From Metapseudomonas boanensis (lineage in GTDB: Bacteria > Pseudomonadota > Gammaproteobacteria > Pseudomonadales > Pseudomonadaceae): a stretch of DNA of 64,000 bases. The translations under genes and the position numbers were made by a program. A model generated the notes under the pieces. The model had not been told where the DNA came from. It saw only the letters and a program-made list of their open reading frames with translations, and ran no database searches. Numbering within the stretch: the first letter of the stretch is position 1; each line of letters opens with the position of its first letter. Of the stretch, positions 48,201-58,959 are shown in pieces. The stretch lies in NCBI RefSeq assembly GCF_018704125.1, contig NZ_JAGTIS010000002.1:124001-188000 (forward strand), given 5' to 3'.

Positions 48201-49062
48201 CGGCGGCAACGGCGACGACCGTCTTCGCGGAGGCGCAGGCGACGACACGCTGGACGGTGGCGCAGGTGTCGACCTGCTCGACTTCTCCGATGCGTCAGGC
48301 GCGCTCAACTTCACCCTGGTTCAGAGCAGCAGCAACACCGTCGTCAATCTTTCCTCCATTGGATTGGGCAGCGATACGTACAGGAACATGGAAGGCGTAA
48401 TCGGTTCGGGCAACAACGACACCCTCACCGGCAGCAGCGGCAACGACATCATCCGCGGCGGCGCGGGCAGCGATACGCTGGACGGCGGAGCTGGCAACGA
48501 CCTGCTGGACCTTTCCGATGCCTCGGCTGCGTTAAACCTCACCCTGGTACAGAGCAACACCCTCACCGTTATTTCCGCCGGAGGCCTGGGCAGCGACAGC
48601 TACAGGAACATGGAAGGGATCATCGGCTCCGCATTCAATGACAGCCTCACCGGCTCCATCGGCAACGATGAACTCCGCGGAGGGGCCGGCAACGACACGC
48701 TCAATGGCGGGGACGGCGCCGACATACTGGTTGGAGGCCTTGGCGCTGACTCGCTGACAGGGGGCAACGGTGCTGACCTGTTCAGGTTCGGCAATCTCAG
48801 CGAGGCTGTGGACAACATCCTCGACTACAGCTTGGCGGAGGGAGACAAGCTCGATTTCTCTGCACTGCTCGGCACCAGCGCCCCATCCGGGGGATTGCTC
48901 TCCGAGTATGTCCAGGTGGTGCAGTCGGGGGCTGACATGGTCGTTCAGGTGGATGTCGACGGCAGTGCTGGAGGGACGACCTTCGTCGAGGTGGTCACCG
49001 TCACCGGCGTCAATCAGATACAGGCCTCGTTCTGGGGCAGCGACCACATATTGCCGAGCTGA
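45268..49062 (+). CDS. Large RTX protein with VCBS/cadherin-like repeats, type I secreted
   Basis: The 1264-residue acidic protein lacks a Sec signal. Residues 1-148 form an N-terminal VCBS-like unit (VYLDVMANDLGGKAKTLYAL). Residues 149-712 are six 94-residue repeats (SYALGATTAAHGSVTVHADG, FNGTDSFSFIVDDGHGGTNE), and two diverged domains run to about 940. Three clusters of RTX nonapeptides follow (NDTLTGGNGDDRLRGGAGDD, GNDIIRGGAGSDTLDGGAG, GNDELRGGAGNDTLNGGDG), and the C-terminus FWGSDHILPS fits an uncleaved type I secretion signal. It is probably a surface or matrix adhesin. A T1SS is at 4851-9282. Confidence 0.88.
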   Translation: MAISTTSFSNTPQATGDSFVFDSLVSEGVDYVYLDVMANDLGGKAKTLYALSDGTSADGSTATSAEIQADLLAHATSCLSAYGAEIRIAQDLDGKIKVLYDAGLLYQSEAYQRLSATEYLTDTFTYAIRLGNGTLSWATATVTIFGANDAPESSEGYGATDEDTAILGRALPTASDIDGDSVSYALGATTAAHGSVTVHADGTFDYIPDANFNGTDSFSFIVDDGHGGTNEYTYELTVNPVNDAPESANGSGATDEDTPLTGALLPSASDVDGDSVSYALGATTAAHGSVTVHADGTFDYTPDANFNGADSFSFIVDDGHGGTNEYTYELTVNPVNDAPESANGSGATDEDTPLTGALLPSASDVDGDSVSYALGATTAAHGSVTVHADGTFDYIPDANFNGTDSFSFIVDDGHGGTNEYTYELTVNPVNDAPESANGSGATDEDTAILGRALPSASDVDGDSVSYALGATTAAHGSVTVHADGTFDYTPDANFNGTDSFSFIVDDGHGGTNEYTYELTVNPVNDAPESANGSGATDEDTPLTGALLPSASDVDGDSVSYALGATTAAHGSVTVHADGTFDYIPDANFNGTDSFSFIVDDGHGGTNEYTYELTVNPVNDAPESANGSGATDEDTPLTGALLPSASDVDGDSVSYALGTTTAAHGSVTVHADGTFDYIPDANFNGTDSFSFIVDDGHGGTNEYTYELTVNPVNDAPTNSLPGKQTTAEGSTKTISGLSIADPDAGSGNMTVTLQVAHGTLSAQALAGGASITGSGSALLSLSGTLAQINATLAANLSYMPSGNFHGDDTLTMATSDGAASDTDTLTIEVTPVNDAPVAATDTIYVSRNTNGIVISVAALLGNDTDIDGSFLSLTALGGATGAVSNLQFVAGSNNSLISFDASNAGLGAFTYTLSDGAGGTVMGSVTVNTVSTNGGSVVDLSTFATYQASYLDGGSNQDGLTGTGAPDVFIGGAANDTLTGGNGDDRLRGGAGDDTLDGGAGVDLLDFSDASGALNFTLVQSSSNTVVNLSSIGLGSDTYRNMEGVIGSGNNDTLTGSSGNDIIRGGAGSDTLDGGAGNDLLDLSDASAALNLTLVQSNTLTVISAGGLGSDSYRNMEGIIGSAFNDSLTGSIGNDELRGGAGNDTLNGGDGADILVGGLGADSLTGGNGADLFRFGNLSEAVDNILDYSLAEGDKLDFSALLGTSAPSGGLLSEYVQVVQSGADMVVQVDVDGSAGGTTFVEVVTVTGVNQIQASFWGSDHILPS
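45712..47403 (+). repeat. Six tandem 282-bp repeats in the RTX gene
   Basis: Units begin at 45712, 45994, 46276, 46558, 46840 and 47122 and are almost identical at DNA level. Units 1 and 4 share TAILGRALP where the others have TPLTGALLP, and FDYTPDA and FDYIPDA alternate, a mosaic pattern expected from recombination between units. The count may vary between strains, and assemblies of this region can collapse. Confidence 0.95.
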
Positions 49063-49069
49063 CAACGCA

Positions 49070-49103
49070 GGCGGGGGCGGAGTTACCCGCACTCTCCCCC
49101 GCC
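49070..49103. terminator. Hairpin between the convergent RTX and A2M genes
   Basis: GGCGGGGGCGGAGT can pair with ACTCTCCCCCGCC shortly after the RTX stop. It probably serves as a bidirectional terminator, although no U tract follows. Confidence 0.45.
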
Positions 49104-49158
49104 CCACTCCATTTAGGGGAGAGGCGGAGGGAGTGCACCGCTTAACAACGCCAGCCCC

Positions 49159-52100
49159 CTACTTCCCCTTCACCACCAAATCACCCGGCGTTTCGCCGAT
49201 GGCCTGCCAGTTCGGCCGGTACATCGACTCCACCTGCGGCGGCGGCACGCGATAGCGGCCGGGCGTCACTGCACGGGCGAGGTACAGCAGATGGGTGGTG
49301 CCGTAGTCACTGACGTCCAGCGCCGCCACGTAGCGGTCGTCGCGAAACTCCTGGTGCTTGATGGCGGCGTTCTGCATCGACTTCTGCCACTCCTTCACCG
49401 TGCTGCTGGCGTTGTCCAGGCTGGCGGAGCTCTGGGCGAGGTTCTGGTTTTCCAGCTCCAGGCCGGCGGGTAGTAGATCCACCACCAGGGCATCGGGCAC
49501 GCGTTCCTTGGCCTCGATGGCCAGGTGCACCAGCACCAGTTCGCCGCTTTCCAAACCGCCCTCGTTCAGGCGCTGGCCATCCAGGCCGAGGTATTCGCGG
49601 CGGATGTTCAGGTTCTCACCACTGGCAGTCGGGGCCGCCAGCGGATAGCCGGACAAGGTCAGTTGCTGGTACAGCGGCTCGCTGCTGCTGGAAGCGATGC
49701 TCAGCGGCTCACTGAGCAGGGTACCTTCCAGTTTGAGGCCGGGCTGCAGGTTGCTCAGTTCGCGCTGCTGCTCACCCACAGTCAAGCGCGCCAACCAGTT
49801 CGGCTCAGGCTTGACCAGGTATCCGCGACCAGCGAGGTAGAGCGCATTGCGCTCCTGAGTCGAAAGCCAGCGCTCGCCCGCCACCAGATCGGCCAACTCG
49901 AACAGCCGCTGCTCACGGGTACCAGCAGCCAGGTTGTGCTCCTCCAGCAGGGCGAGGATCAGCGCCTGGTCGCGCAGCGGGCTGCCATAGTCGGCCAGCC
50001 AGTCGCGGCTCTCGCGCCGCTGGGTCAGGCCCAGTTGCAGGGCCTGCTCGGCGCGCGGGGCGTCTCCCATCAGCTTGAAGGCCACCGCCAGTTGCACCAG
50101 GGGTAGCCCCGAGCGGGCGTCGGCGCGGCGCTCCCACAGGCTGCGCAAGGCCCCCAGCGGGGCCTGCTGGCTGCGCGCCAACACGTAGCCGGCGTAGGCC
50201 TGCACGGCAAAGCGGGTGTGGTCGGCATTCTGGCTGTAGCTGATCTCGATCAGGCTGCGCTCCTGCAGGTATCGCAGCAGGCGCTCGCTGGCCTTCTTCA
50301 GCGCCTCGGGCGGTACGGCGAGACCCTGCTCGCGAGCGCGCAGGAGGAAGTCCGTGACATAGGCGGTCAGCCAGTATTCCTCCTCGCCCTCGGCGCCCCA
50401 GAGGCCGAAGCTGCCGTTGTAGCGCTGCATGCTCAGCAGGCGCTCGATACCCAGTTCGATGGCCTTGCGCCGCTGCTCATCCGGTTCGCTTTCCAGCCCC
50501 AGGCGCTTGAGCAAGGCGGCATCGGCATAGAGCGAAGGGTAAAGGCCGCTGGTGGTCTGCTCGGCGCAGCCGTAGGGGTAAGCCTTGAGTGCGCGAATCT
50601 GCTCGCCCAGGTTCAGCGGCGGGCGGCTGGAGAGCTGCAGCAATGCCTCGCGGCCATCTGGCTCGAAGGCATCCAGGCTGCCAATTGGCAGGTTCCACGT
50701 ATCGCCCTTGAGCACGGCACGGAACTGTTTGAGCTGGGCCGGATAAGCCGGGCGCACGCCGAGGGTCCATTCGCGGCTGAAGGGCGGCAGGTTCTCGCCG
50801 GGCAGTTCAAGGCCATTCACCGTCACCTTGATCTTGCCCTGCCCGTAGCCGCCGACGGCGCGTACCGGAATGTGCAAGGTGGTGCGCTGGCCCTCGGAAA
50901 GCTGGATCGGCGCCGTCTGGCCCCCTGCGCTTTGCCCGAGGTCGAGCTGGCCTTCGCTGCTCAGGTTCACGTCCAGGCGCTGTGGCTTACCAGAGAGGTT
51001 GGTCAGGTCCAGTGCCAGGGTGGTCAGGTCACCGCCGGCGAGGAAGCGTGGTGCGGCGATCTCCGCCACAAGCGGCGCGGCGACCACCGTCCTGGCTTCG
51101 GCCATGCCGTAGCGCTCGTCGGTCCAGGCCTGGGCCATCAGGCGCAGCTCGCCATTGAAGTCGGGGATATCCAGGCTGACCTGGCCCCGACCCTGTTCGT
51201 CCAGGGCCACCGGAGCGCTTTGCAGGGCGACGATGGTGACGCTGGTCTGCGGCCGCTTGCCGCCACCGGCCAGGGCTGCATCACCACCGAAGGCCAGGGA
51301 GGCCAGGCGGCCCTGCCCGGCTTCGATCAACTGGCCGTAGACGTCGAGCTGGTCGGCACCGTAGGCCTTGCGGCCGAACAACGCGGCGAATGGATCGGGC
51401 GTCGCGTAGCGGGTGATGTTGAGGATGCCCACATCCACCGCCGCCACCAGCACGTGCACCTGCTTGGGAATACTGCCGTCGGCGTTCTTCGCCTGCACCT
51501 GCACGGCGAGTGGTTGCTTGGGCCGCATCTTCTCCGGCGCGGTCAGGGTCAGCGCCAGCTTGCGCGGAGCACGCTCCAGCGGCAGGTGCAGCAGACCCAC
51601 GGCACGCTTGGGCGTGACGTTGGCCTTACGCTCGCCGGGGCGGACCACCAGGGCGCTGACATACAGGTCATGCCGCGCCCAATCCTTGGCCAGCAGGATG
51701 TCGAAGGTCCTGCCTTCGACGGGCACGTCGATCGGCTGCCACCAGAGCGGACCATCGGCGGATTCCACCAGTAGGTAGCCGCTGCCCGGCGCCGGCGGAG
51801 TGATGGTGACCTTGGCCATGTCACCCGCAGCATAGGCCGGTCTGTCCAGCGCCAGCTTGACCTGGTCCGGGCGGACTGCGCCGCCTTCGGCGTTGTCCTG
51901 CCAGCGGTAACCGGCCCAGAAGCGCAGGCTGCTGGTGATGCCGGTCTGCGGATCCTCCACCTCCAGGCGATACGGGCCCCACTCCACCGGGAAGCTCACC
52001 TTGGCAGTGCCGCCGGCGGCGACCGAGACGCTCTCTTCGGCGAGGTTCAGGTACTTCTCATTGAAGTGGTAGGTCCAGCCATCGCTCTCGGAGTAGTTCC

Positions 52101-54075
52101 AGTAATAGTCGCGGCGCTCGCGCACCAGGCGCACCTTGAGGTCGTCGGCGGCCAGCTTGTTGCCGGCCGGGTCGGCTACCAGCAGTTCGAACTCGGCGAC
52201 GCTGTCGGCATCGGTTTCCTCGCCCTCGAACAACGCACGCAGCCCCGGCAATCGCCCGGCCGGCCACACCGGCTGCACCAGCCGGCGGGTGATGGGGCGA
52301 CCACCGGACTCTTGCAAGCTGGCCTGAAGAATGATTTGCAGCGGCGACTTGGCATCGCCCCAGCGAGTCTCGATGTCCAGCTGGGTCTTGCCATTGGCAT
52401 CAAGGGTGGTTTCGTCCAGCTCGATGTCCTGGCTCAGTTCACCCTCGGTCACGGAGCCGAACTGATAGCCGGGCAGTGCCTGCACCGCTTCGCGCAGCGG
52501 GCGCACGTAAAGCTGCCCGGTCAGACGGTTGCCGGAAGCTGGCGCGCCATAAAGGTAGCGCCCCTCGATGGCGAATCGGGCGTTGTCAGTGGGCGTGAAA
52601 GGCTGGTCGCTACCCTTGAGATCCAGCGCCAGGCGCTCGGGAAGGAAGTCCTCGACGAGGAACTCATAGAGCTGCGGCTTGCCGTCACCCAGGTCGAAGA
52701 GCAGCTGCCACCGCCCGGTAGGGGCTTCGCCCGACAATTGCAATTGGTATTGGTAAAGCCCACCCTCCCCGGCTTCCCAAACGAAGCGGCGACTGACCTG
52801 CTCGTCTGGACGGCGCACTTCCACGGTAACCGGCTGGCCCTTCACCTCATGACCATCAGCATCGCGCAGCAGGGCGTTAAGCAGCACGGTCTCGCCGGGC
52901 CGATAGAGGTCGCGCGGACCGAAGACGAAGAATTGCAGGGCATGGCTGGCCGGTCCGGCGATGTCGAACTCGGCCAGGTCCAGCGCCGGGGCGGAAAGCC
53001 GCAGCAGGCTGGTCTGTTCGCCTTGGTGGGCGATCAGCACTTCTGCCTTGGTCGACAGTGGCAATTGGGCGTGCCCCTTGGCGTCGGTCTTGCCCTCGGC
53101 CAGCACGCGCCCGTCGCCATTCAGCAACTCCAGGGTGATATCGCCTTGGGCAGCGCCGCCCTCCAGGGCTTGGGCGAACACGTCCAGACGGTCGCGATAG
53201 CGGTGCGCGGAGAGGCCGATGTCGCTGAGGGTAAAGAGGGTCGCGGGGTTCGAATAGTCGTAGCTACCGGCCTCCTTCATCACCGCCAGGTAGACGCCCG
53301 GCTGCTTCATGGGCTCCAGGCCGGCAATGGGCAGCAGCAGGGTTTCGCGCGTATTACGTGCGGGGTTGAGGTCGAAGCGGCCGGTGTACACCAGGTCGGC
53401 CAGCTTAAGCAGCTCGCGAGACTGCCAGATGTCGAGACTGCCGCGCTTGCCCCAGCGGGCAAGGAAGGCGGGCAGCGCCTCGGCCTTGACCCGGAAGAAG
53501 TCGACATCGATCTTGTCGACGTTCAGCGCAATCACCGGCAGGCCTTCGGCCAAGCGCGTCGGCAGCAGCGAGCCGCGACTGGCGAAACCGACCGCGGCCT
53601 GCAGGTCGCGGGTTTCCAGGCGGGTGACGTGCTCCTCGGCGAGCAGCGCGTCATTCACCGCGCGCAGGCCCGGGTCGATGGTCAACACCAGCTTGCGCTT
53701 GGGCTCCAGATGACGCAGGCGCAGCTCCATCAGGTTGTCGGAGAGCTCCCAGGCGCCGTCCACCTTGCCACTCGTGGTGTCCACCAGGTGTAAACGTTCG
53801 GCGAACTTCTGCTCCGGATCCAGCGGTACCGAGAGGGTCACCGACAACGCACTGGCGCCATCGAGTTGCACTTCGGAAACATCGATGATCTTGAGCTCGC
53901 GGCCGGCATAACGCTTGGCCAGCAAGGCGGTATCGAGCACCGGGCGCGCGGCCTGTTGCTCAGCCTGTTGCTCGGCAACGGCCGGAGCCTTACTCACCGG
54001 CTGCTCGGGGGGGGAGGAATCGCAGGCGCTGAGCAGGCTCAGCACCACGGCCAGAAGTGGTCCTTTCTTCCGCAT
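49159..54075 (-). CDS. yfhM: Bacterial alpha-2-macroglobulin lipoprotein
   Basis: The 1638-residue protein starts at ATG 54075 (MRKKGPLLAVVLSLLSACDS), with lipobox LSAC. It has the MG domains (FFVFGPRDLYRPGETVLLNA), the bait/A2M segment (QAWTDERYGMAEARTVVAAP) and an intact thioester motif PYGCAEQTTSGLYPS. This periplasmic protease trap is thought to work with PBP1C in envelope repair. The size matches the YfhM type. The frame to 54099 is an upstream extension. The usual downstream neighbour pbpC lies 4.3 kb away beyond the RTX gene. Confidence 0.94.
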   Translation of the reverse strand: MRKKGPLLAVVLSLLSACDSSPPEQPVSKAPAVAEQQAEQQAARPVLDTALLAKRYAGRELKIIDVSEVQLDGASALSVTLSVPLDPEQKFAERLHLVDTTSGKVDGAWELSDNLMELRLRHLEPKRKLVLTIDPGLRAVNDALLAEEHVTRLETRDLQAAVGFASRGSLLPTRLAEGLPVIALNVDKIDVDFFRVKAEALPAFLARWGKRGSLDIWQSRELLKLADLVYTGRFDLNPARNTRETLLLPIAGLEPMKQPGVYLAVMKEAGSYDYSNPATLFTLSDIGLSAHRYRDRLDVFAQALEGGAAQGDITLELLNGDGRVLAEGKTDAKGHAQLPLSTKAEVLIAHQGEQTSLLRLSAPALDLAEFDIAGPASHALQFFVFGPRDLYRPGETVLLNALLRDADGHEVKGQPVTVEVRRPDEQVSRRFVWEAGEGGLYQYQLQLSGEAPTGRWQLLFDLGDGKPQLYEFLVEDFLPERLALDLKGSDQPFTPTDNARFAIEGRYLYGAPASGNRLTGQLYVRPLREAVQALPGYQFGSVTEGELSQDIELDETTLDANGKTQLDIETRWGDAKSPLQIILQASLQESGGRPITRRLVQPVWPAGRLPGLRALFEGEETDADSVAEFELLVADPAGNKLAADDLKVRLVRERRDYYWNYSESDGWTYHFNEKYLNLAEESVSVAAGGTAKVSFPVEWGPYRLEVEDPQTGITSSLRFWAGYRWQDNAEGGAVRPDQVKLALDRPAYAAGDMAKVTITPPAPGSGYLLVESADGPLWWQPIDVPVEGRTFDILLAKDWARHDLYVSALVVRPGERKANVTPKRAVGLLHLPLERAPRKLALTLTAPEKMRPKQPLAVQVQAKNADGSIPKQVHVLVAAVDVGILNITRYATPDPFAALFGRKAYGADQLDVYGQLIEAGQGRLASLAFGGDAALAGGGKRPQTSVTIVALQSAPVALDEQGRGQVSLDIPDFNGELRLMAQAWTDERYGMAEARTVVAAPLVAEIAAPRFLAGGDLTTLALDLTNLSGKPQRLDVNLSSEGQLDLGQSAGGQTAPIQLSEGQRTTLHIPVRAVGGYGQGKIKVTVNGLELPGENLPPFSREWTLGVRPAYPAQLKQFRAVLKGDTWNLPIGSLDAFEPDGREALLQLSSRPPLNLGEQIRALKAYPYGCAEQTTSGLYPSLYADAALLKRLGLESEPDEQRRKAIELGIERLLSMQRYNGSFGLWGAEGEEEYWLTAYVTDFLLRAREQGLAVPPEALKKASERLLRYLQERSLIEISYSQNADHTRFAVQAYAGYVLARSQQAPLGALRSLWERRADARSGLPLVQLAVAFKLMGDAPRAEQALQLGLTQRRESRDWLADYGSPLRDQALILALLEEHNLAAGTREQRLFELADLVAGERWLSTQERNALYLAGRGYLVKPEPNWLARLTVGEQQRELSNLQPGLKLEGTLLSEPLSIASSSSEPLYQQLTLSGYPLAAPTASGENLNIRREYLGLDGQRLNEGGLESGELVLVHLAIEAKERVPDALVVDLLPAGLELENQNLAQSSASLDNASSTVKEWQKSMQNAAIKHQEFRDDRYVAALDVSDYGTTHLLYLARAVTPGRYRVPPPQVESMYRPNWQAIGETPGDLVVKGK

Positions 54076-54194
54076 GGCAGGCTCTCGAATAGAGTGCATT
54101 CAAGCCGCGAACTATAGACCAGCGCGTCGCTTCGTGGCGTGCGGATAGCACCCTGCCGGGCCCGCTATACTGCGCAGCCGTTCTGGAGCCTTGC

Positions 54195-55541
54195 ATGATT
54201 TCGTTCCTCGATGCCTGGCGGCACAAGCCAACCCATCGCAGGGTGTGGTCGATGGCCGCCCCCATGATCCTTTCCAACATTTCCGTGCCGCTGGTGGCTC
54301 TGGTGGACAGCGCGGTCATCGGCCACCTGCCGCATGCCCATCAGCTGGGTGCAGCGGCAGTTGGCGGCAGCCTCTATACGCTGCTGGTCTGGGCCATGGG
54401 TTTCCTGCGCATGGGCTCCACCGGCTTCGCCGCCCAGGCCGCGGGCCGGGAAGATGGCGGCGCGCTGCGCCAGGTGTTGCTGCAAGGGCTGTTATTGGCC
54501 TTCGGCCTGGCGCTGGTGCTCGGTGTACTGGCGGTTCCCTTCACCGGCCTTGCGCTCGGGCTGATGCAGCCGTCTGCCGAGTTGGATGCGCTGGCCCGCG
54601 AGTATTTCCACACCCGGCTGTTCGGTCTGCCGGCCGCGCTGGCGAGCTATGCGCTGGTGGGCTGGTTCCTCGGTACGCAGAACGCCCGTGCGCCACTGGC
54701 GATCCTTTTGACCACCAACCTGATCAACCTGGTGCTCGACCTCTGGTTCGTGCTTGGGCTCGACTGGGGCGTGGCCGGCGCCGCGCGTGCCTCGGTGGTC
54801 GCTGAATGGTCTGGAGCCCTGCTCGGCTTGGCGCTGACCCGCAGGGCCCTGCGCCGGCATCCCGGCCACCTCGACCCGACCAGGCTGATGCGCTGGCATA
54901 ATTGGCGGCCTCTGCTGGCGGTGAATCGCGACATCTTCATCCGCACCCTGGCGCTGGAGTTGGTGTTCTTTCTGATCACGGTGCAGGGCACCCGCTTGGG
55001 CGATGCCACCGTGGCCGCCAATGCTCTGCTGCTCAACGGCCTGCTGCTCACCGCCCACGCCCTGGACGGTCTGGCACATGCGGTGGAGGCGCTGTGCGGT
55101 CATGCCATCGGCGCGCGCGATCGCCTTACCCTGCGCCGTTCCCTGATGGTCGCTGGGGCCTGGTCACTGCTGGCAAGCCTGTGCTTTGCCCTGTTCTTCA
55201 TGGTCGGCGGCGGGCTGTTCATCGATTTGCAAAGCGATATCCCGGCGGTGCGCGACGTAGCGCACCGCTTCCTGCCCTACCTTGCAGTACTGCCGATGGT
55301 GGCCGTCTGGAGCTACCTGCTCGATGGCCTGTTCATCGGCGCCACCCGCGCCCGAGAAATGCGTAACGCCATGCTGATTGCCGTACTGCTGAGCCTGCCT
55401 GTCGGCTGGGCACTGCAGCCCTTGGGCAATCACGGCCTGTGGCTGGCCTTTCTGTGCTTTATGCTGATACGCGGCCTCAGCCTCGGCGCCATGGGTTGGC
55501 GACTGGGCAAGCGTGATGCCTGGTTCGGCGCGGTATGCTGA
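54195..55541 (+). CDS. MATE-family efflux transporter (DinF-like)
   Basis: The 448-residue transporter has about twelve helices. It opens MISFLDAWRHKPTHRRVWSM, with the MATE feature MAAPMILSNISVPLVALVDS, and VNRDIFIRTLALELVFFLIT later. It fits the DinF subgroup, which exports toxic organic cations or bile-type compounds with Na+ or H+. The start is the ATG at 54195 after GGAG. A TATACT at 54166-54171 is a likely -10 element. It is divergent from the A2M gene. Confidence 0.9.
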   Translation: MISFLDAWRHKPTHRRVWSMAAPMILSNISVPLVALVDSAVIGHLPHAHQLGAAAVGGSLYTLLVWAMGFLRMGSTGFAAQAAGREDGGALRQVLLQGLLLAFGLALVLGVLAVPFTGLALGLMQPSAELDALAREYFHTRLFGLPAALASYALVGWFLGTQNARAPLAILLTTNLINLVLDLWFVLGLDWGVAGAARASVVAEWSGALLGLALTRRALRRHPGHLDPTRLMRWHNWRPLLAVNRDIFIRTLALELVFFLITVQGTRLGDATVAANALLLNGLLLTAHALDGLAHAVEALCGHAIGARDRLTLRRSLMVAGAWSLLASLCFALFFMVGGGLFIDLQSDIPAVRDVAHRFLPYLAVLPMVAVWSYLLDGLFIGATRAREMRNAMLIAVLLSLPVGWALQPLGNHGLWLAFLCFMLIRGLSLGAMGWRLGKRDAWFGAVC

Positions 55542-55592
55542 CCCGGATGGAGAATGAGAAGAATCAGTCCGTGACGACCACAAGGAGATCCC

Positions 55593-56045
55593 ATGGCCCA
55601 AGCCATTGCCGCGTACCTGCACTACCTTTCGATATTCGTGCTGTTCTCGCTGCTTACCCTGGAACACGTGCTGTTCCGGCAACCTCTTGATCTGGACCGG
55701 GCTCGCCGCCTGGTGCGGGTCGACATCTTCTACGGCATCAGCGCGGGCGTTGTACTGGCCACGGGCCTCGCGCGGGTGTTCTGGTATGGCAAGGGGCTGG
55801 ACTACTACCTTAACAACAGCCTGTTCCACGCCAAGGTCGGGCTGTTCGTGCTGATCGGGTTGCTATCGAGCCTGCCGACCTTCGTTTTCCTCAACTGGCG
55901 CAACACGCTGAAAGCCGGCCAGGTACCCGAGATCAGCGCGCGCATGGCGAAACTGGTGATCATGACCATCCGCCTGGAACTGCTACTGGCGCTGGTCCTG
56001 CCGTTGCTGGCGGCGCTGATGGCGCGGGGGGTGGGGAGCTTTTAG
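55593..56045 (+). CDS. DUF2214-family membrane protein
   Basis: The 150-residue protein has four helices (AYLHYLSIFVLFSLLTLEHV, IFYGISAGVVLATGLARVFW, AKVGLFVLIGLLSSLPTFVF, IRLELLLALVLPLLAALMAR) and conserved histidines in the first, typical of DUF2214. Function is unknown. AAGGAG precedes the ATG. It follows the MATE gene by 51 bases and may be co-transcribed. Confidence 0.8.
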   Translation: MAQAIAAYLHYLSIFVLFSLLTLEHVLFRQPLDLDRARRLVRVDIFYGISAGVVLATGLARVFWYGKGLDYYLNNSLFHAKVGLFVLIGLLSSLPTFVFLNWRNTLKAGQVPEISARMAKLVIMTIRLELLLALVLPLLAALMARGVGSF

Positions 56046-56099
56046 CTGGAGGCTGGAAGGGTAGCGGAACGGGGTGAGCGCGAAATTCCATTGGCCGCC

Positions 56100-56160
56100 G
56101 TAGGAGCGAGCTTGCTCGCGAATGCCGCGCCGGGCCCTTCGCGAGCAAGCTCGCTCCTAC
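56100..56160. repeat. REP palindrome with perfect 23-bp arms
   Basis: GTAGGAGCGAGCTTGCTCGC plus GAA (56100-56122) is mirrored exactly at 56138-56160. It sits between the convergent DUF2214 and speA genes, a usual REP location. Confidence 0.9.
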
Positions 56161-56175
56161 AACGAGGTCCGCCCG

Positions 56176-58089
<1,914 letters not shown>

Positions 58090-58221
58090 CGGTTTCCCCC
58101 TGTGGGATAGAAAAGGGCCAGGCCCGCCGGATCTGGCCGGGCGGGCATGAGCAAGTTAATTCGGTCGTATGACGTTGGAGTGTTGACCGCACTGGTAGCG
58201 GTCAGTTTAGAAAGCCGTGGC

Positions 58222-58593
58222 TCAGCCGCCGGATTTCTTGGCCTTGAAGCCGCGCTTGGCGAGCTCTTCGAGCAGCAGGTCCACGTGGTCGCCCTGGATC
58301 TCGATCACGCCGTCCTTCAATGCTCCACCGGTACCACAGCGACGCTTGAGTGCGCTGGCCAGCTCCTTCAGGGCGTCTTCGGCCAGCGGCACGCCGCTGA
58401 CGCTGGTGACGGTCTTGCCACCTCGGCCCTTGGTTTCCCGGCGTACGCGGGCAATGCCATCGCCAGCAGGCACAACTGCTTGCTTGCAGATACAGGCATC
58501 TATGGGCTGGCGGCATTCCGGGCAGTGCCGGCCGCTGTCTGTGGAGTACACCAGGCCGCTGAGGGCGGCAAAGGACGAAGCTTTCTTGACCAC
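58222..58593 (-). CDS. yciH: SUI1/YciH-family translation initiation factor
   Basis: The 123-residue protein has an N-terminal Cys cluster (HCPECRQPIDACIC) and the SUI1 core RRETKGRGGKTVTSVSGVPL, LKRRCGTGGALKDGVIEIQG and LLLEELAKRGFKAKKSGG. It is the bacterial eIF1 relative, which may influence start-codon choice. The ATG lies at 58593. It is 132 bases upstream of speA on the same strand. Confidence 0.9.
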   Translation of the reverse strand: MVKKASSFAALSGLVYSTDSGRHCPECRQPIDACICKQAVVPAGDGIARVRRETKGRGGKTVTSVSGVPLAEDALKELASALKRRCGTGGALKDGVIEIQGDHVDLLLEELAKRGFKAKKSGG

Positions 58594-58959
58594 CGGCTTT
58601 CCTCGTAGGGGTCAGGATAGCGACTGGCCGGCAGGAGCCGACCGCGAAGCCCCACTCTGGCAGGGGCAGCGCAACCTGGCCGGGAAGCCAGGGTTGAAAG
58701 GCGGCGAAATTTAGCAGCAATCGCGGCAAATGCTAAGTACGAAAATGCGCCATTGATCGACAAAATGGCGACTCCGTGCAGCATTCCGCACGAAATCGCC
58801 GGGAATCCTGCACAAAGCCGCGCCCGGCGTGGGTTTGGCGGGGGTGATTGTCCGATGAAAACAGCACTTGAACTGTAGGAGCGAGCTTGCTCGCGAAGGG
58901 CTTGCCCCCATATTCGCCAGCAAGAACTCGGCGTCCCCCTGGCTCCTATAGGGATGCCA
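58594..58959. other. Intergenic region with a mosaic REP element
   Basis: No gene is seen in these 366 bases. Bases 58874-58950 join a GTAGGAGCGAGCTTGCTCGC arm to a different arm type (TTCGCCAGCAAG ... GGCTCCTATAG) interrupted by about 16 bases, so two REP subtypes appear recombined. The rest probably holds the yciH promoter. Confidence 0.55.

Noticed and set aside
52066..53793. 575-codon plus-strand frame within the A2M gene
   Set aside because: It is antisense to conserved A2M domains and has no recognisable domain or ribosome site.
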